A stretch of 64,000 nt of DNA, taken from contig CAIQKM010000159.1 of the NCBI GenBank assembly GCA_903872345.1, positions 50,731 to 114,730 on the forward strand. The letters are read 5' to 3'. Position numbers and translations under genes: made by a program. Below, piece by piece: positions 26,218 through 36,337 of this stretch. This DNA is from an uncultured Verrucomicrobia subdivision 3 bacterium (lineage in GTDB: Bacteria; Verrucomicrobiota; Verrucomicrobiia; Limisphaerales; UBA11358). Position 1 is the first letter of the stretch; each line of letters opens with the position of its first letter. The notes under the pieces are model-generated. The model was not told the DNA's origin. It saw only the letters and a program-made list of their open reading frames with translations, and did no database searches.

Positions 26218-26961
26218 ATGAGTCATCACGGCACATCCGGCATAGCGCCCCAAGCCTTCCCGCCCACCCGGTGGACCGTCGTGCTTGCCGCCTGCCAGCG
26301 ACCCTCGCCCGAATCTTCCGCCGCGCTGGAGGCCATTTGCCATGCTTACTGGTATCCGCTTTACGCCTACGTCCGGCGCGCGGGCCAGTCAGCGCACGAT
26401 GCCCAGGACCTCACCCAGGAATTCTTTTGCCGTCTGCTGGAGAAGCGCTGGTTGGACGCCGCCAATCCCGACAAGGGCCGGCTCCGCACTTTCCTCATCG
26501 TCGCCTTGAAACATTTCATGGCCAATGAATGGCGACGCGCCACCACCCAGCGCCGGGGTGGCGGCCAGGTGCATCTGCCGTTCGACACCGAGCTGGCCGA
26601 AACCCGCTATGCGGCCGATGCCGCCATCGCTCTCGCCGCCGATGAAACCTTCGACCGCCAATGGACCATGACCTTGCTTGATCTGACGCTCAGCCGCCTT
26701 GAATCCGAATTTACCGCCCTGGGCAAAGGTGCTGACTTTGCCATTCTCAAAGACACGCTGCTCACCGGTCACGGCGGCATGGACTATGCCGCCATCGCCA
26801 CCCAGCTTGGGGTGGGGGAGGGGGCCGCCCGCGTGGCCGTTCATCGGCTGCGCAAACGTTTCCGCGCCATCTTCCGCGAGGAAATCTCCCAGACCCTGGC
26901 CGGCGATATGGACCTCGATGGCGAATTGCGTTACCTTGCCGCTGTCCTGGCGCGGAAATAA
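26218..26961 (+). CDS. ECF-type RNA polymerase sigma factor, kinase-linked
   Basis: The protein has 247 aa. Region 2 is FPPTRWTVVLAACQ, WYPLYAYVRRAGQSAHDAQD, LTQEFFCRLLEKRWL. Region 4 is YAAIATQLGVGEGAARVAVH, RLRKRFRAIFREEI. The form is longer than common ECF factors and lacks an anti-sigma partner next to it. It belongs with the ECF-STK type described in Planctomycetes, where a Ser/Thr kinase gene is adjacent. Here kinase genes lie on both sides, so control by phosphorylation instead of an anti-sigma factor is inferred. The start at 26218 (MSHHG) is favoured over 26149, because the putative promoter lies between them. Confidence 0.88.
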   Translation: MSHHGTSGIAPQAFPPTRWTVVLAACQRPSPESSAALEAICHAYWYPLYAYVRRAGQSAHDAQDLTQEFFCRLLEKRWLDAANPDKGRLRTFLIVALKHFMANEWRRATTQRRGGGQVHLPFDTELAETRYAADAAIALAADETFDRQWTMTLLDLTLSRLESEFTALGKGADFAILKDTLLTGHGGMDYAAIATQLGVGEGAARVAVHRLRKRFRAIFREEISQTLAGDMDLDGELRYLAAVLARK

Positions 26962-26976
26962 ATCATGAGCCTGGCC

Positions 26977-27002
26977 TGTAACAATTTTCGGCCTGGCGTT
27001 AA
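26977..27002 (+). promoter_or_regulatory. Putative ECF-type promoter before the second kinase
   Basis: TGTAACAATT at 26977 and GTTAA at 26998 are 15 bases apart counted from TGTAAC, the same as before the sigma gene. The kinase ATG at 27012 is only ten bases after GTTAA, so the transcript would be almost leaderless. Confidence 0.5.
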
Positions 27003-27011
27003 GTAACGGGT

Positions 27012-29846
27012 ATGAGCAACCAAATCATTTGCCCGTACTGTGGCCAGTCGCTCCCGGAACATGCTCCCGGCGGCCTCTGTCCCGCGTGTCTGATTGGCCT
27101 GAACCTCCGCACGGAGACGGTCTTCACCGATGGCGACGAAGCCGCCGCGCAACCACCGCTGCCGCCCGAGCAGATCGCCCCGCACTTTCCCCAGCTTGAA
27201 ATCATTCAATGCCTTGGCCGGGGCGGCATGGGCGTGGTGTACAAGGCCCGCCAGAAAACCCTGAACCGCTTCGCCGCCCTAAAACTTCTTGCGCCCGAAC
27301 GCGTGCGCGATCCCAAGTTTGCCGAACGTTTCGTCCGCGAAGCGCAGGCTCTCGCTGCCCTCAATCATCCGAACATTGTCACCATTTACGATTTCGGTCA
27401 GGCGGGCGGCTTTTACTTTTTGCTCATGGAATTCGTGGATGGCGTCAACCTCCGCCACCTCCTGCGGGAACGGAAATTCAAACCCGAGGAGGCGCTGGCC
27501 ATTATTCCGTCCCTCTGCGATGCCCTCCAATACGCCCACGACCGTGGCATTGTTCACCGCGACATCAAGCCCGAGAACCTGCTGCTCGACAAAACCGGTC
27601 GAGTGAAAGTCGCCGACTTCGGCATCGCCAAAATGCTGGGCACCGCGCCCGAGGCCGGCGCAGCTCCCGCCGGTCCCGCCGACTTCACCCAGGGCGGTGT
27701 GGGCACGCCCAGTTACAGCGCTCCCGAGCAAAAGACCGATCCCCAGCACGTGGATAACCGGGCTGACATCTATTCTTTGGGCGTGGTCTTCTACGAAATG
27801 CTCACCGGCGAACTGCCCGGCGGTCGGTTGGTGGCCCCGTCCCGGAAGGTGCAGATTGATGTGCGCTTGGATGAAGTTGTCCTGCGCGCCCTGGAACAAC
27901 GTCCCGAACTGCGCTTCCAGCAGGCCAGCGAAGTTAAAACCTGCGTCGAAACCATCACCGGTTCCGGCCGGCCCGGAGTTCCGCCGTATGCCGGGTACGC
28001 CTATCTGCAAGGGTACGAATATAAATCCAAGCAGACTCTCTTCGGCCTGCCCTTGATCCATGTGGTGACCGGCATTGATTTGCAAACCGGCCGGTCGCGG
28101 GTGGCCAAGGGCATCATCGCCGTTGGCGGCCGGGCGCAAGGTGTTTTGGCCATTGGCGGCATGGCCACCGGCGGAATCGCCCTCGGTGGTTTTGCCACGG
28201 GAATTTTTGCGTTTGGCGGCTTTGCCATGGGCCTGTTTTCCTTTGGTGGACTGGCCCTCGCCCTGCTGATAGCCGTTGGTGGCGGGGCCATTGCCCCCAT
28301 CGCTCTCGGTGGTTGGGCGAATGGTTACATGGCTTTCGGGGGCAAGGGCTCCGGCACGCACGTGTACGATTCGATGGTGCATGATCCGGTGGCGGCGAAA
28401 TTTTTCCTCTCGTGGGCCCGGGGCTTGTTGGACCATCTCAATCAAATCACCACTCTGCTGGTGGTGTTCGTCTGCATTCTCGGCAGTGGTTTGCCGGTAT
28501 TGCTGCAATGGCTGCAAGCGCGGGCGATGCGCGAATCGGCCGGTGCCGCCACCACGCCCCGACAGGCTGGCCGCGCTGCGGTTTTCACCTTCACCGGCGT
28601 CGCGGTGGTGCTGGCGGTGCTGATTTTTCTGGTCAGCGGAAACTACTGGTCCGCGATGGCGGGTGGCCCGCAAAAGATCATCGTCCTTTGCCGCGCCACC
28701 AACCAGATTGTTGGCGCCACCACCGACACCCGTTCGGTGAATGTGTGGACCGACACCACGATTTCTTCCGATGAAAAACTTTCCGCTCTCGTGAAAGGCT
28801 TGGACGGCCAGACGGTGAATCTTGGTTCCAGTCTGTTTACCTCGTGGTCGGAGCGGGGGACTGGGACCTCCTCGGTATTCACCTGGATGTTCAAAGAAGA
28901 GGATGGTTTTGGCGCCGCCGAAGCCGCCGATGCACAGACCCAAATCGAAGAGACGATGACCCGCCACCCGGTCAAACTCCGGGACGCCACGCCGGTGAAA
29001 GTTTTTACCATTCGAAATCATTCGGGCGGGGCGATCACCGGCTACATCCAATTCAATCACATCAACCCCCAGCCGCTGGATGCCAACGGCAAAATCAAAG
29101 TCGCTGTTCAGATTCAAAACGTCTTTGGCGGCGGCAATACGCCCATGATCGGCTTTTCGGCCAAGGTGCCGGCCGGCTATGCCTTGCGCGCCACCGCCAG
29201 TGGTGGTAATGCGAGCATCAACACGCCCGCTGGCCCCTACGATTATAACTGTTCCTGGTTTCAACCTTTTCAGCCGGGCCGCCCGCCCATTTACTATCAG
29301 GACAACATTGCCTGGCAGGTGCCGATGACGCCGGAAACCGGCGACGCAGAACAGACCTCGGCTCCTACGGCACCGCCAACACTCGTCTCACCGGGTAACT
29401 TGTCCCCGGAACAACAGGTCCTCATGATCGAATCCAACCGGCTGCGGCTGGCGGCCGCCGGTTCCGCTCCCATTCCGCTTCCCCCGACTACTCCTGCAAC
29501 GATTGATCCGGCCACCGGATTGCCTATGCCGCCGGCTGCTCTGGTAATGGCACCTGACTCGTCGAACAGTCCCTACGGTCACCCGGTGCCTATGCCCGGT
29601 GCCAGTCGAGCGGCTTCACTCGGAGCCTCCAATCGATCCACCACTTTCGCCACCCGGTTGCAAGCCATCCGGTCACGCATCCCGTCAACTTATCATTACC
29701 ATTCCCCGGGTTCCCCTCAGTTCGCGCCCTTTGACGTGGTGCTTGGCGAACCGCGCCTGCTCTTTTGCATCACCAACGGCCCGGGCGATGTCTATCGGGG
29801 TTATTTGGAACTGGTGGGACCGGATAACGCCGCAAAAAACAAATAA
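27012..29846 (+). CDS. Large Ser/Thr protein kinase with a Gly-rich repeat membrane region
   Basis: The protein has 944 aa. It has an N-terminal zinc ribbon (CPYCGQSLPEH, CPACLIG) and a kinase domain at ~65-325 with LGRGGMGVVYKARQ, ALKLLAPE, HRDIKPENLLLD, ADFGIAK and GTPSYSAPEQ. Residues ~355-440 form a series of steps such as IIAVGGRAQGVLAIGGMATG then GIALGGFATGIFAFGGFAMG. Clear membrane helices lie near 475-500 and 520-545. The C-terminal ~400 residues are probably external, end in a Pro/Ala-rich part, and match no domain that I know. It is paralogous to the kinase at 22851 in its first ~330 residues only. Confidence 0.87.
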   Translation: MSNQIICPYCGQSLPEHAPGGLCPACLIGLNLRTETVFTDGDEAAAQPPLPPEQIAPHFPQLEIIQCLGRGGMGVVYKARQKTLNRFAALKLLAPERVRDPKFAERFVREAQALAALNHPNIVTIYDFGQAGGFYFLLMEFVDGVNLRHLLRERKFKPEEALAIIPSLCDALQYAHDRGIVHRDIKPENLLLDKTGRVKVADFGIAKMLGTAPEAGAAPAGPADFTQGGVGTPSYSAPEQKTDPQHVDNRADIYSLGVVFYEMLTGELPGGRLVAPSRKVQIDVRLDEVVLRALEQRPELRFQQASEVKTCVETITGSGRPGVPPYAGYAYLQGYEYKSKQTLFGLPLIHVVTGIDLQTGRSRVAKGIIAVGGRAQGVLAIGGMATGGIALGGFATGIFAFGGFAMGLFSFGGLALALLIAVGGGAIAPIALGGWANGYMAFGGKGSGTHVYDSMVHDPVAAKFFLSWARGLLDHLNQITTLLVVFVCILGSGLPVLLQWLQARAMRESAGAATTPRQAGRAAVFTFTGVAVVLAVLIFLVSGNYWSAMAGGPQKIIVLCRATNQIVGATTDTRSVNVWTDTTISSDEKLSALVKGLDGQTVNLGSSLFTSWSERGTGTSSVFTWMFKEEDGFGAAEAADAQTQIEETMTRHPVKLRDATPVKVFTIRNHSGGAITGYIQFNHINPQPLDANGKIKVAVQIQNVFGGGNTPMIGFSAKVPAGYALRATASGGNASINTPAGPYDYNCSWFQPFQPGRPPIYYQDNIAWQVPMTPETGDAEQTSAPTAPPTLVSPGNLSPEQQVLMIESNRLRLAAAGSAPIPLPPTTPATIDPATGLPMPPAALVMAPDSSNSPYGHPVPMPGASRAASLGASNRSTTFATRLQAIRSRIPSTYHYHSPGSPQFAPFDVVLGEPRLLFCITNGPGDVYRGYLELVGPDNAAKNK

Positions 29847-29873
29847 CCGGCGAACTTGGAACGCCTTGCTGGC

Positions 29874-30040
29874 GGAGCGCCGGCTTGCAGCCGGCTTTGC
29901 GCGTTCGTTCCTGCAAAACGTTGGGAAGAAGCAACCGTGTGCGACGACCGGGAGATCTGAGCCGGTCTCAGACCTTGTCATTACCCACATCTTTTTTGTG
30001 GTTGGATAATGAGGTTTAAACAAACTTTTGCCGGGCGGCG
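29874..30040 (+). repeat. Repeat part A: GGAG-headed hairpin plus CATTACCCACA stretch
   Basis: It begins with GGAGCGCCGGCTTGCAGCCG and continues through TTTGCGCG, CAACCGTGTGCGACG, ACCTTGTCATTACCCACA and GGATAATGAGG to TTTTGCCGG. The inverted copy is at 58085-58250. Confidence 0.8.
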
Positions 30041-30074
30041 GTCCCCCTGGCAGCGGAGGACGGAGAAAAGTATG

Positions 30075-30250
30075 TGATAACGCTCGCCCTCATCCCGGCC
30101 TTCTCCCCGGGGAGAAGGGGAAACGGTTGCCGCGTCTGGAGAATAATCAAGCCGCTGGATTGGTCGGACGGGTGGACGAACCATCAAAAAGTGTGTCTGG
30201 GAAAAGCCCTCTCCGTGGGGAGAGGGTTGAGGGAGAGCGTCACACACTCA
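30075..30250. repeat. Repeat part B: foldback element, copy 1
   Basis: This is an element of about 175 bases. The left end is AACGCTCGCCCTCATCCCGG and the right end is an inverted version, GAGAGGGTTGAGGGAGAGCG. The centre includes AATCAAGCCGCTGGATTGG. Copy 2 is at 57855-58030. Confidence 0.82.
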
Positions 30251-30399
30251 CTTATCTGCCAACTGGCTTTCCCAAAAGATCCACGAATCGTCCGTAGCCT
30301 TTTGTACGCTGAAGCGACCTGAGGGTCACACCCCGCCGCCAAAAATTCAGATTCGGTGTTTCATCACCGCCCGGTCTTGGCTAGGATGAACGCACTGAA

Positions 30400-31146
30400 T
30401 TGAATAGCCAGACCTCCAGTCCTTGCAGCAGCACGCCGGGCGATATTTTCGCCACGACGCGTTGGACTGTGGTGCTTGCCGCCGGTCAACATGCCGGCCC
30501 GCAATCCACCGCCGCGCTGGAGGAACTTTGTCACACCTACTGGTATCCGCTCTACGCTTACGTCCGGCGGCGCGGTTACGGCAAGGAGGATGCCGAGGAC
30601 CTGGTTCAGGCCTTCTTCGCCCGCTTTCTGGAGAAGAATTACCTCGCCGGCCTCGATGCCGAGCGCGGCCGTTTCCGCGCCTTCCTGCTCGCCTCGCTAA
30701 AACATTTTCTCATCAACGAATGGAAAAAAGCCCAGCGCCAGAAACGCGGCGGCGGTGAACTGCCGCTGTCCCTCGACTGGCAGACGGCCGACACCAAATT
30801 CCAGGTCGCCGCCACCAACGAACCCAGCCCCGACAAGGCTTTTGACCGCGAATGGGCCCTGGCCTTGCTCGCCAAGGTGATTGAGCGTCTGCAAAAGGAA
30901 TGCGAAGCCGAAGGCAAGGGAAAGGTGTTTGAACAGTTGAAAACCTTTCTCATGGCCGGCAAAGGCGAGTCCGCCCAAAGCGAAGTTGCCAAGGTGCTCG
31001 ATATGGAGGAAGGCGCCGTGCGCGTGGCCATCCACCGCCTGCGGAAACGGTATCGCGTGCTGTTGCGGGATGAAATTGTCCAGACCCTCGCCGATGAATC
31101 CATGGTGGATGAAGAACTGCGGGCCTTGTTTGGCGCCTTTGCCTGA
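30400..31146 (+). CDS. ECF-type RNA polymerase sigma factor (second)
   Basis: The protein has 248 aa and is similar along its length to the sigma factor at 26218: TTRWTVVLAAGQ, WYPLYAYVRRRGYGKEDAED, LVQAFFARFLEKNYL, and the C-terminal VLDMEEGAVRVAIHRLRKRY. It starts at a TTG with AGGA about 14 bases upstream; no ATG in this frame precedes the conserved region. No kinase or anti-sigma gene follows, and the TGTAAC-N15-GTTAA promoter seen at its paralogue is absent. It may act with the kinase at 27012, which ends about 550 bases upstream. Confidence 0.85.
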   Translation: MNSQTSSPCSSTPGDIFATTRWTVVLAAGQHAGPQSTAALEELCHTYWYPLYAYVRRRGYGKEDAEDLVQAFFARFLEKNYLAGLDAERGRFRAFLLASLKHFLINEWKKAQRQKRGGGELPLSLDWQTADTKFQVAATNEPSPDKAFDREWALALLAKVIERLQKECEAEGKGKVFEQLKTFLMAGKGESAQSEVAKVLDMEEGAVRVAIHRLRKRYRVLLRDEIVQTLADESMVDEELRALFGAFA

Positions 31147-31153
31147 TGGGGGG

Positions 31154-31287
31154 TTAAACGCAGAGACGCTGAGAGCGCGGAGGAACGCCGAGGAGATCCG
31201 GAAAATTTTCAATCGGCCAGAACGACCTTATTAGTGAGGTATAGTTTTCTCCGCGTAACCCTGCGATCTCAGCATCTCCGCGTTAAT
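31154..31287. repeat. Foldback repeat of the AACGCAGAG type
   Basis: The left arm TTAAACGCAGAGACGCTGAG with AGCGCGG is matched imperfectly by the right arm CTCCGCG...ATCTCAGCATCTCCGCGTTAA. It is related in style to the elements at 54249-54388 and 59171-59262. Confidence 0.65.
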
Positions 31288-31300
31288 TTCCCGAACTTGA

Positions 31301-31510
31301 TTAGATCTTGGTCTTGATCCCGCAGGCGCGGGCAAAACACCAGCCGCGCAGGGCTTCAAACAGGGCGAAAAGTCCGGCCACCACGAGAATCAGTCCCCAC
31401 AGCGAATAATCTCCCGCCACAATGATGCCGGCCACGAGGCAAAGCGAACCGATCACGCCCCGGGCAATACGCCCGTTGCGCTGGATGTTGGGACGGAAGA
31501 ACTGGCTCAC
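31301..31510 (-). CDS. DUF2892 / YgaP-type small membrane protein
   Basis: A 69-residue protein with two membrane helices (ARGVIGSLCLVAGIIVAG and LWGLILVVAGLFALFEAL). It has the family's N-terminal PNIQRNGRIARG and C-terminal LRGWCFARACGIKT. Members are found alone or fused to rhodanese domains; their function is not well defined. The pair of Cys in the tail (WCFARACG) is conserved in the family as I recall it. Confidence 0.82.
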   Translation of the reverse strand: MSQFFRPNIQRNGRIARGVIGSLCLVAGIIVAGDYSLWGLILVVAGLFALFEALRGWCFARACGIKTKI

Positions 31511-31582
31511 AACGACAATTTAACAGAATTTTTTAAGGCCGCAACTCCCGCGAAACTTCCGAATGGGCGTATCTTGACACTG

Positions 31583-31650
31583 CCCCGGGTTAAATAGATG
31601 AGCGCCACCTCACCCCGGCCCTTTCCTCGTTGGGCGAGGAGAGGGGGAAG
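31583..31650 (+). repeat. Dispersed repeat with CACCTCACCCCGGCCC core, copy 2
   Basis: CCCGGGTTAAATAGATGAGC and GCCACCTCACCCCGGCCC match the inverted copy at the right edge of the window (63925-64000) and the shorter copy at 7247-7310. Confidence 0.78.
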
Positions 31651-31785
31651 CAGCGCGGGGCGGCGTGCGCTTGATAAAGAATGTGGCCGACAAGGTGCCG
31701 CATCGGGGTGGGGACGGCTCGTCCCCACGTCCCTCGGTTGGTTTATTCCTGACGGGCGACAAGTTGTCGCCTCCCCGCGGGAAAC

Positions 31786-31818
31786 GAAAAACCGGCCGCG
31801 GTTCCCGCGGCCGGTTTT
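31786..31818 (-). terminator. Rho-independent terminator for the surface-repeat gene
   Basis: A GC-rich stem (AAAACCGGCCGCGG with CGCGGCCGGTTTT) is followed on the minus strand by a T run. It lies 17 bases beyond the stop of the minus-strand gene at 31835-32365. Confidence 0.88.
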
Positions 31819-31834
31819 GTCTGTCATGAAATGA

Positions 31835-32365
31835 TCAGAACGACCAGTTCACAAACGGGAAGCCGGTGGCCAGCTTGTCCGGAAATTCGGTGAACCACGG
31901 ATTGTTGCGCGCCACATTGACGAAGCCCACCTGGACGCCGTTGAGGTTTTCCGAGTAATTCACCAGGCCGAGCTGCAGGCCGTGAAATTCTTCCGCCACG
32001 TTGATCCAGCCCGATTGCAGGCCGATGAAATTACCCTGGGAGACGTTAATCAGACCATCCTGCCACCCGGTGAATTTGACCTTGCTGTAGTTGATCCAAG
32101 CCCAGGCCACGCCGGTGTAGGTGTCCGCGTAATTGACCAGCCCCCAGCTAAAGCCCGAGCTGTCGCCCGTGCTGCCGTTGACGAAACCGAGGTTAAGGCT
32201 ATGCTGCGGATTCTCGCCCCAGATGTTGAGGGAGAGACCATCAATCTCCGTGGTGCGGGGATGAATGGCGATGTCCGGGGTCAGGGAAGCCTGAAAGGCA
32301 ACGCCATCGGCCTTCAGGCCGGTGGTGACGACCAAAGCGAGCGGGAGTAGGAGTAGTTTTTTCAT
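31835..32365 (-). CDS. Exported surface-repeat protein (LA_2272-like)
   Basis: From ATG 32365 the product has 176 aa with a signal peptide (MKKLLLLPLALVVTTGLKA). The mature chain is made of repeating units of about 20 residues, such as GLQSGWINVAEEFH, GLQLGLVNYSENLN and GVQVGFVNVARNN. This fits the LA_2272-type surface repeat known from Leptospira and other Gram-negative bacteria. A beta-structured envelope protein is likely, and its function is unknown. The frame extends upstream to 32566, but the signal peptide fixes the start. Confidence 0.78.
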   Translation of the reverse strand: MKKLLLLPLALVVTTGLKADGVAFQASLTPDIAIHPRTTEIDGLSLNIWGENPQHSLNLGFVNGSTGDSSGFSWGLVNYADTYTGVAWAWINYSKVKFTGWQDGLINVSQGNFIGLQSGWINVAEEFHGLQLGLVNYSENLNGVQVGFVNVARNNPWFTEFPDKLATGFPFVNWSF

Positions 32366-32605
32366 GTAAATCATTTCTAATGGGTAATTTATCACGAAAT
32401 CGCAGGCCTGCAACCGGTATTTGTCCAAGTGGTATGAAAATGCCGTTGGCGGAGCCGACGGCGGCGGTGCGCAAGCAGTTCGATCCGCTTCTCGTTTAAC
32501 TGTTAGCAACTTGATGGTCATGGCAAGCGGTTTGGCCACAGGTACGGGAAAGACCTGATACGGCATTCCCGGACTTTATCTGCCTTGCGCCGCGTGCCAG
32601 GCGAA

Positions 32606-32716
32606 TTTGGACTGCGGGGCAGAGCGAAGCGGCGACCCCGCTATGAAAAGCGATGCCGCCGGACTCGCGAGTGGGAAAGCGCCGTCGCCGCTTCGCTTTG
32701 CCGGCGCAGTCCGAAA
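32606..32716. repeat. Foldback element of about 110 bases
   Basis: The left arm TTGGACTGCGGGGCAGAGCG then AAGCGGCGA is matched by the right arm TCGCCGCTTCGCTTTGCCGG then CGCAGTCCGAA, with a small bulge. It is the only copy in the window. Confidence 0.7.
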
Positions 32717-32756
32717 TGGCGGCTCGCCCGAATCGCACCAATCATTTGGCCGCAGC

Positions 32757-32787
32757 AAAAAAGCCGCCCCGGTTTCCCGGGGCGGCT
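32757..32787 (-). terminator. Rho-independent terminator of eno
   Basis: An 11-base perfect stem (AGCCGCCCCGG with CCGGGGCGGCT) with a four-base loop is followed on the minus strand by six T. It lies 32 bases after the eno stop. Confidence 0.92.
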
Positions 32788-32818
32788 GGTGTAAAGATGT
32801 GACTCTTTTGAGCGGCGA

Positions 32819-34120
<1,302 letters not shown>

Positions 34121-34253
34121 TCATAATTTGCCCGCGCCAAAGGTCAAGGCGGCGCTCGTCCTCCGGAGCGAAATCATGTAAGGTTAACCAGTGGATTAAA
34201 GGCGGTCGTGGCAACCGGCTCGTGCGCTCTGGACTTGAATTTTGCCGCCATTC

Positions 34254-35489
34254 ATGACTTCCTTGCGCGTGTTCAAGACGTTGCGACGCGCGGAATATTT
34301 TGAGTTGATGGGGTTGTTCTTCATCCAGGGGGCCGCCATGGCCGCCTGGTTTGTACCGTTGGGCACGGTGCTGGACGCGCATGGAATGCATCATCTCAAG
34401 GCGCTGGCATTTGCCACCTCGGCGCTGGCGGCGTTTGTGTCGCCGCTGATGTTTGGGGCCATGGCGGACCGCCATGCCTCGCCGGTAAAAGTGTTGCGGG
34501 GATTGTCCATCGCCACCGCCATCGCCATGGCCCTGGCCAGCGCGGCCATCCATTTCAAATTGAATCCCTGGCTGGTGCTGGCGTTGATTCAACTGCACGC
34601 TTTTTGCACCGCGCCGAACTGGAGCATTGCCACCACCATTGTCTTTGCCCGGTTGAAGGATGCCAAGAAGGAGTTCGGTCCGGTGCGGGCCATGGGGACG
34701 ATCGGCTGGATGGCGGGGTGCTGGCTGGTGAGCGCCTTGGGGGCCGACACTTCCGCGCTGGCCGGTTTTGCCGGGGCGGTGGTGTGGGTGCTGGTGGCGG
34801 GGTTCACCTTTTGCCTGCCGGAACTGGAAACCCCGCCGGCGGCGGCCCACCTGACCTGGCACGAGCGGCTTGGCCTGGACGCGCTCACCTTGCTGCGGAA
34901 TCCGGAGCATCGCGTGGTGTTCATTACCACCGCACTCTATGCCATCCCGATTGCGGCGTTTTATCCCTATTCCCCGGCGCACATGCAGGAATTGGGGCTG
35001 ACGCATACGAGCGCCTGGATGTCGCTGGGGCAGATCACGGAGATCATCGGCATGTTCACGGTCGGGGTGTTGCTGCTGAAATGGCGGTTGAAATGGATTT
35101 TTGCCCTCGGCCTGGCGGCGGGGGTGGTGCGGTTTGCGTTGAGCGCGGTGAACGGCAAATATTGGCTGCTGGCGGGGGTGTCGTTGCACGGGGTGTCGTT
35201 TGTCTATTTCTTCATCACCGGCCAGATCTACCTGGAACAGCGGGTGGAGGCCGCTTGGCGGGCGCGGGCCCAAGCCCTGATGACGCTCATGAACAACGGG
35301 GTGGGGAACCTGATCGGTTACCTCGGCATGGGGGTCTGGTTTACCGCCTGCGGCCGGCCGCAAGGGGCGAACTGGATCCTGTTCTGGGCCGGCGTTTCGC
35401 TGGTTGTCGCCGTGGTGCTGGTGTTTTTCTGGGTGGCGTATCCGAAGACGTCAGATGGGTTGTTGCGGTCCCGCCACGCTCGTGAGTGA
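34254..35489 (+). CDS. MFS transporter, nucleoside permease (NupG)-like
   Basis: This is a polytopic membrane protein of 411 aa with about twelve helices. It opens with LRRAEYFELMGLFFIQGAAM, AAWFVPLGTVL and continues FATSALAAFVSPLMFGAMAD then R, which resembles the nucleoside:H+ symporter branch (NupG/XapB). Substrate is uncertain. The ATG at 34254 is preferred over a TTG at 34242. It is divergent from eno, and its 3' end runs into a cluster of REP units. Confidence 0.78.
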   Translation: MTSLRVFKTLRRAEYFELMGLFFIQGAAMAAWFVPLGTVLDAHGMHHLKALAFATSALAAFVSPLMFGAMADRHASPVKVLRGLSIATAIAMALASAAIHFKLNPWLVLALIQLHAFCTAPNWSIATTIVFARLKDAKKEFGPVRAMGTIGWMAGCWLVSALGADTSALAGFAGAVVWVLVAGFTFCLPELETPPAAAHLTWHERLGLDALTLLRNPEHRVVFITTALYAIPIAAFYPYSPAHMQELGLTHTSAWMSLGQITEIIGMFTVGVLLLKWRLKWIFALGLAAGVVRFALSAVNGKYWLLAGVSLHGVSFVYFFITGQIYLEQRVEAAWRARAQALMTLMNNGVGNLIGYLGMGVWFTACGRPQGANWILFWAGVSLVVAVVLVFFWVAYPKTSDGLLRSRHARE

Positions 35490-35533
35490 TTGCGCGTCGG
35501 TGGCCGAGACCGGCCACAACCGCCAGTTCGTAA

Positions 35534-35631
35534 GTTTGGAGTTCCGCCTTCAGGCGGTCCGGGTTTCGAGTTAGGAGTTCCGGCTTCAGCCGGTTCCCAC
35601 CGCCCCGCCGCCTAAAGGCGGAACTCCAAAC
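35534..35631. repeat. REP cluster on one side of the RAYT gene (three units)
   Basis: Three units carry a GGAG head plus hairpin. Two face right (35534-35557 and 35570-35593, the second with a CGGCTTCAGCCG hairpin). The third is inverted and ends at 35631, three bases from the stop of the transposase gene. Confidence 0.88.
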
Positions 35632-35633
35632 GT

Positions 35634-36254
35634 TCACAACTCCGCATCATCCCAGCCCTTTCCGTAATCCTTGATCGGATATTCGTGCCAGATTCGTTTC
35701 GCCTCCTCCGGTTTCATTTGCGTCAGATATTCCGTGGCGCTGCTCCAGGGCCAGTCCGTCCAGCGTGCGACATAACCGTGATGCACCGGGTTGTGATGCA
35801 CATAGTTCAGCGTCGCATGAAAATGCCTGTCGGAGCGCATCGCCCGTTCCACCGCGCGGTAGAATACCTTGCGCCCGCGCGCCTGCTCTTCACCATTCCA
35901 CGCGTAAGACGTTCGCCCATGAAACTGGCCCAGTTCATGCAGCAATCCAAGGATGTCGGGAGCCTCCACCAGCGCGTGGTAATGGTTTGGCAGCACACAC
36001 CACGCAAAGGTCTGTCGGCAATGGATGGTGAACACGCCCAGCAAATCACGCGCGAAGGCATCCATGCGTTCCGGGTTGTGTCCAATATAGGATTGATGTT
36101 CGTAGCAGGCTGCCGCGAGGTGAAAACGCAAATGGCCGAAGTTGGGCCGATGAGGCGGTGAATGCCACGGCTGCCCCCGCGCTTGACGCCAGGCGAGCAA
36201 TTCGGCGCGCTGCCGCGGGTTGAGTTGACGCCACCGATATTCCGGGCCGGACAT
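35634..36254 (-). CDS. REP-associated tyrosine transposase (RAYT, Y1 family)
   Basis: The protein has 206 aa and belongs to the Y1/HUH nuclease group related to the IS200/IS605 transposases (PF01797 type). The HUH motif is VLPNHYHALVE at ~residue 109. The catalytic Tyr lies in LNYVHHNPVHHGYV at ~170. RAYTs cut single-stranded DNA at REP hairpins that carry GTAG/GGAG-type tetranucleotides. Here three GGAG-headed units lie directly on each side of the gene. The gene and its REPs form one unit, unlike an insertion sequence. The downstream WTDWPWSSATEYL is also typical of the family. Confidence 0.9.
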   Translation of the reverse strand: MSGPEYRWRQLNPRQRAELLAWRQARGQPWHSPPHRPNFGHLRFHLAAACYEHQSYIGHNPERMDAFARDLLGVFTIHCRQTFAWCVLPNHYHALVEAPDILGLLHELGQFHGRTSYAWNGEEQARGRKVFYRAVERAMRSDRHFHATLNYVHHNPVHHGYVARWTDWPWSSATEYLTQMKPEEAKRIWHEYPIKDYGKGWDDAEL

Positions 36255-36337
36255 GCTTGGAGTTTAACCAAAGGCATTCGAGAGTAAATGTATAAACTGT
36301 TCTCCGTTAGTGGTATTGGTGTTGTCTCGTTCGTGTG

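Larger units (their letters stand above)
29847..30399. other. Intergenic region filled by a composite repeat
   Basis: It holds a REP-like hairpin, a conserved ACCTTGTCATTACCCAC stretch and a foldback element. All three recur at 57855-58250. About 150 bases before the next sigma gene show no clear promoter. Confidence 0.5.
31511..31834. other. Intergenic region with dispersed repeat and terminator
   Basis: It holds a copy of the CACCTCACCCCGGCC repeat (31583-31650) and the terminator of the next minus-strand gene. No gene is supported. Confidence 0.5.
32366..32818. other. Intergenic region with a foldback element and the eno terminator
   Basis: It holds a foldback element (32606-32716) and the eno terminator (32757-32787). 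The rest has no supported gene. Confidence 0.5.
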
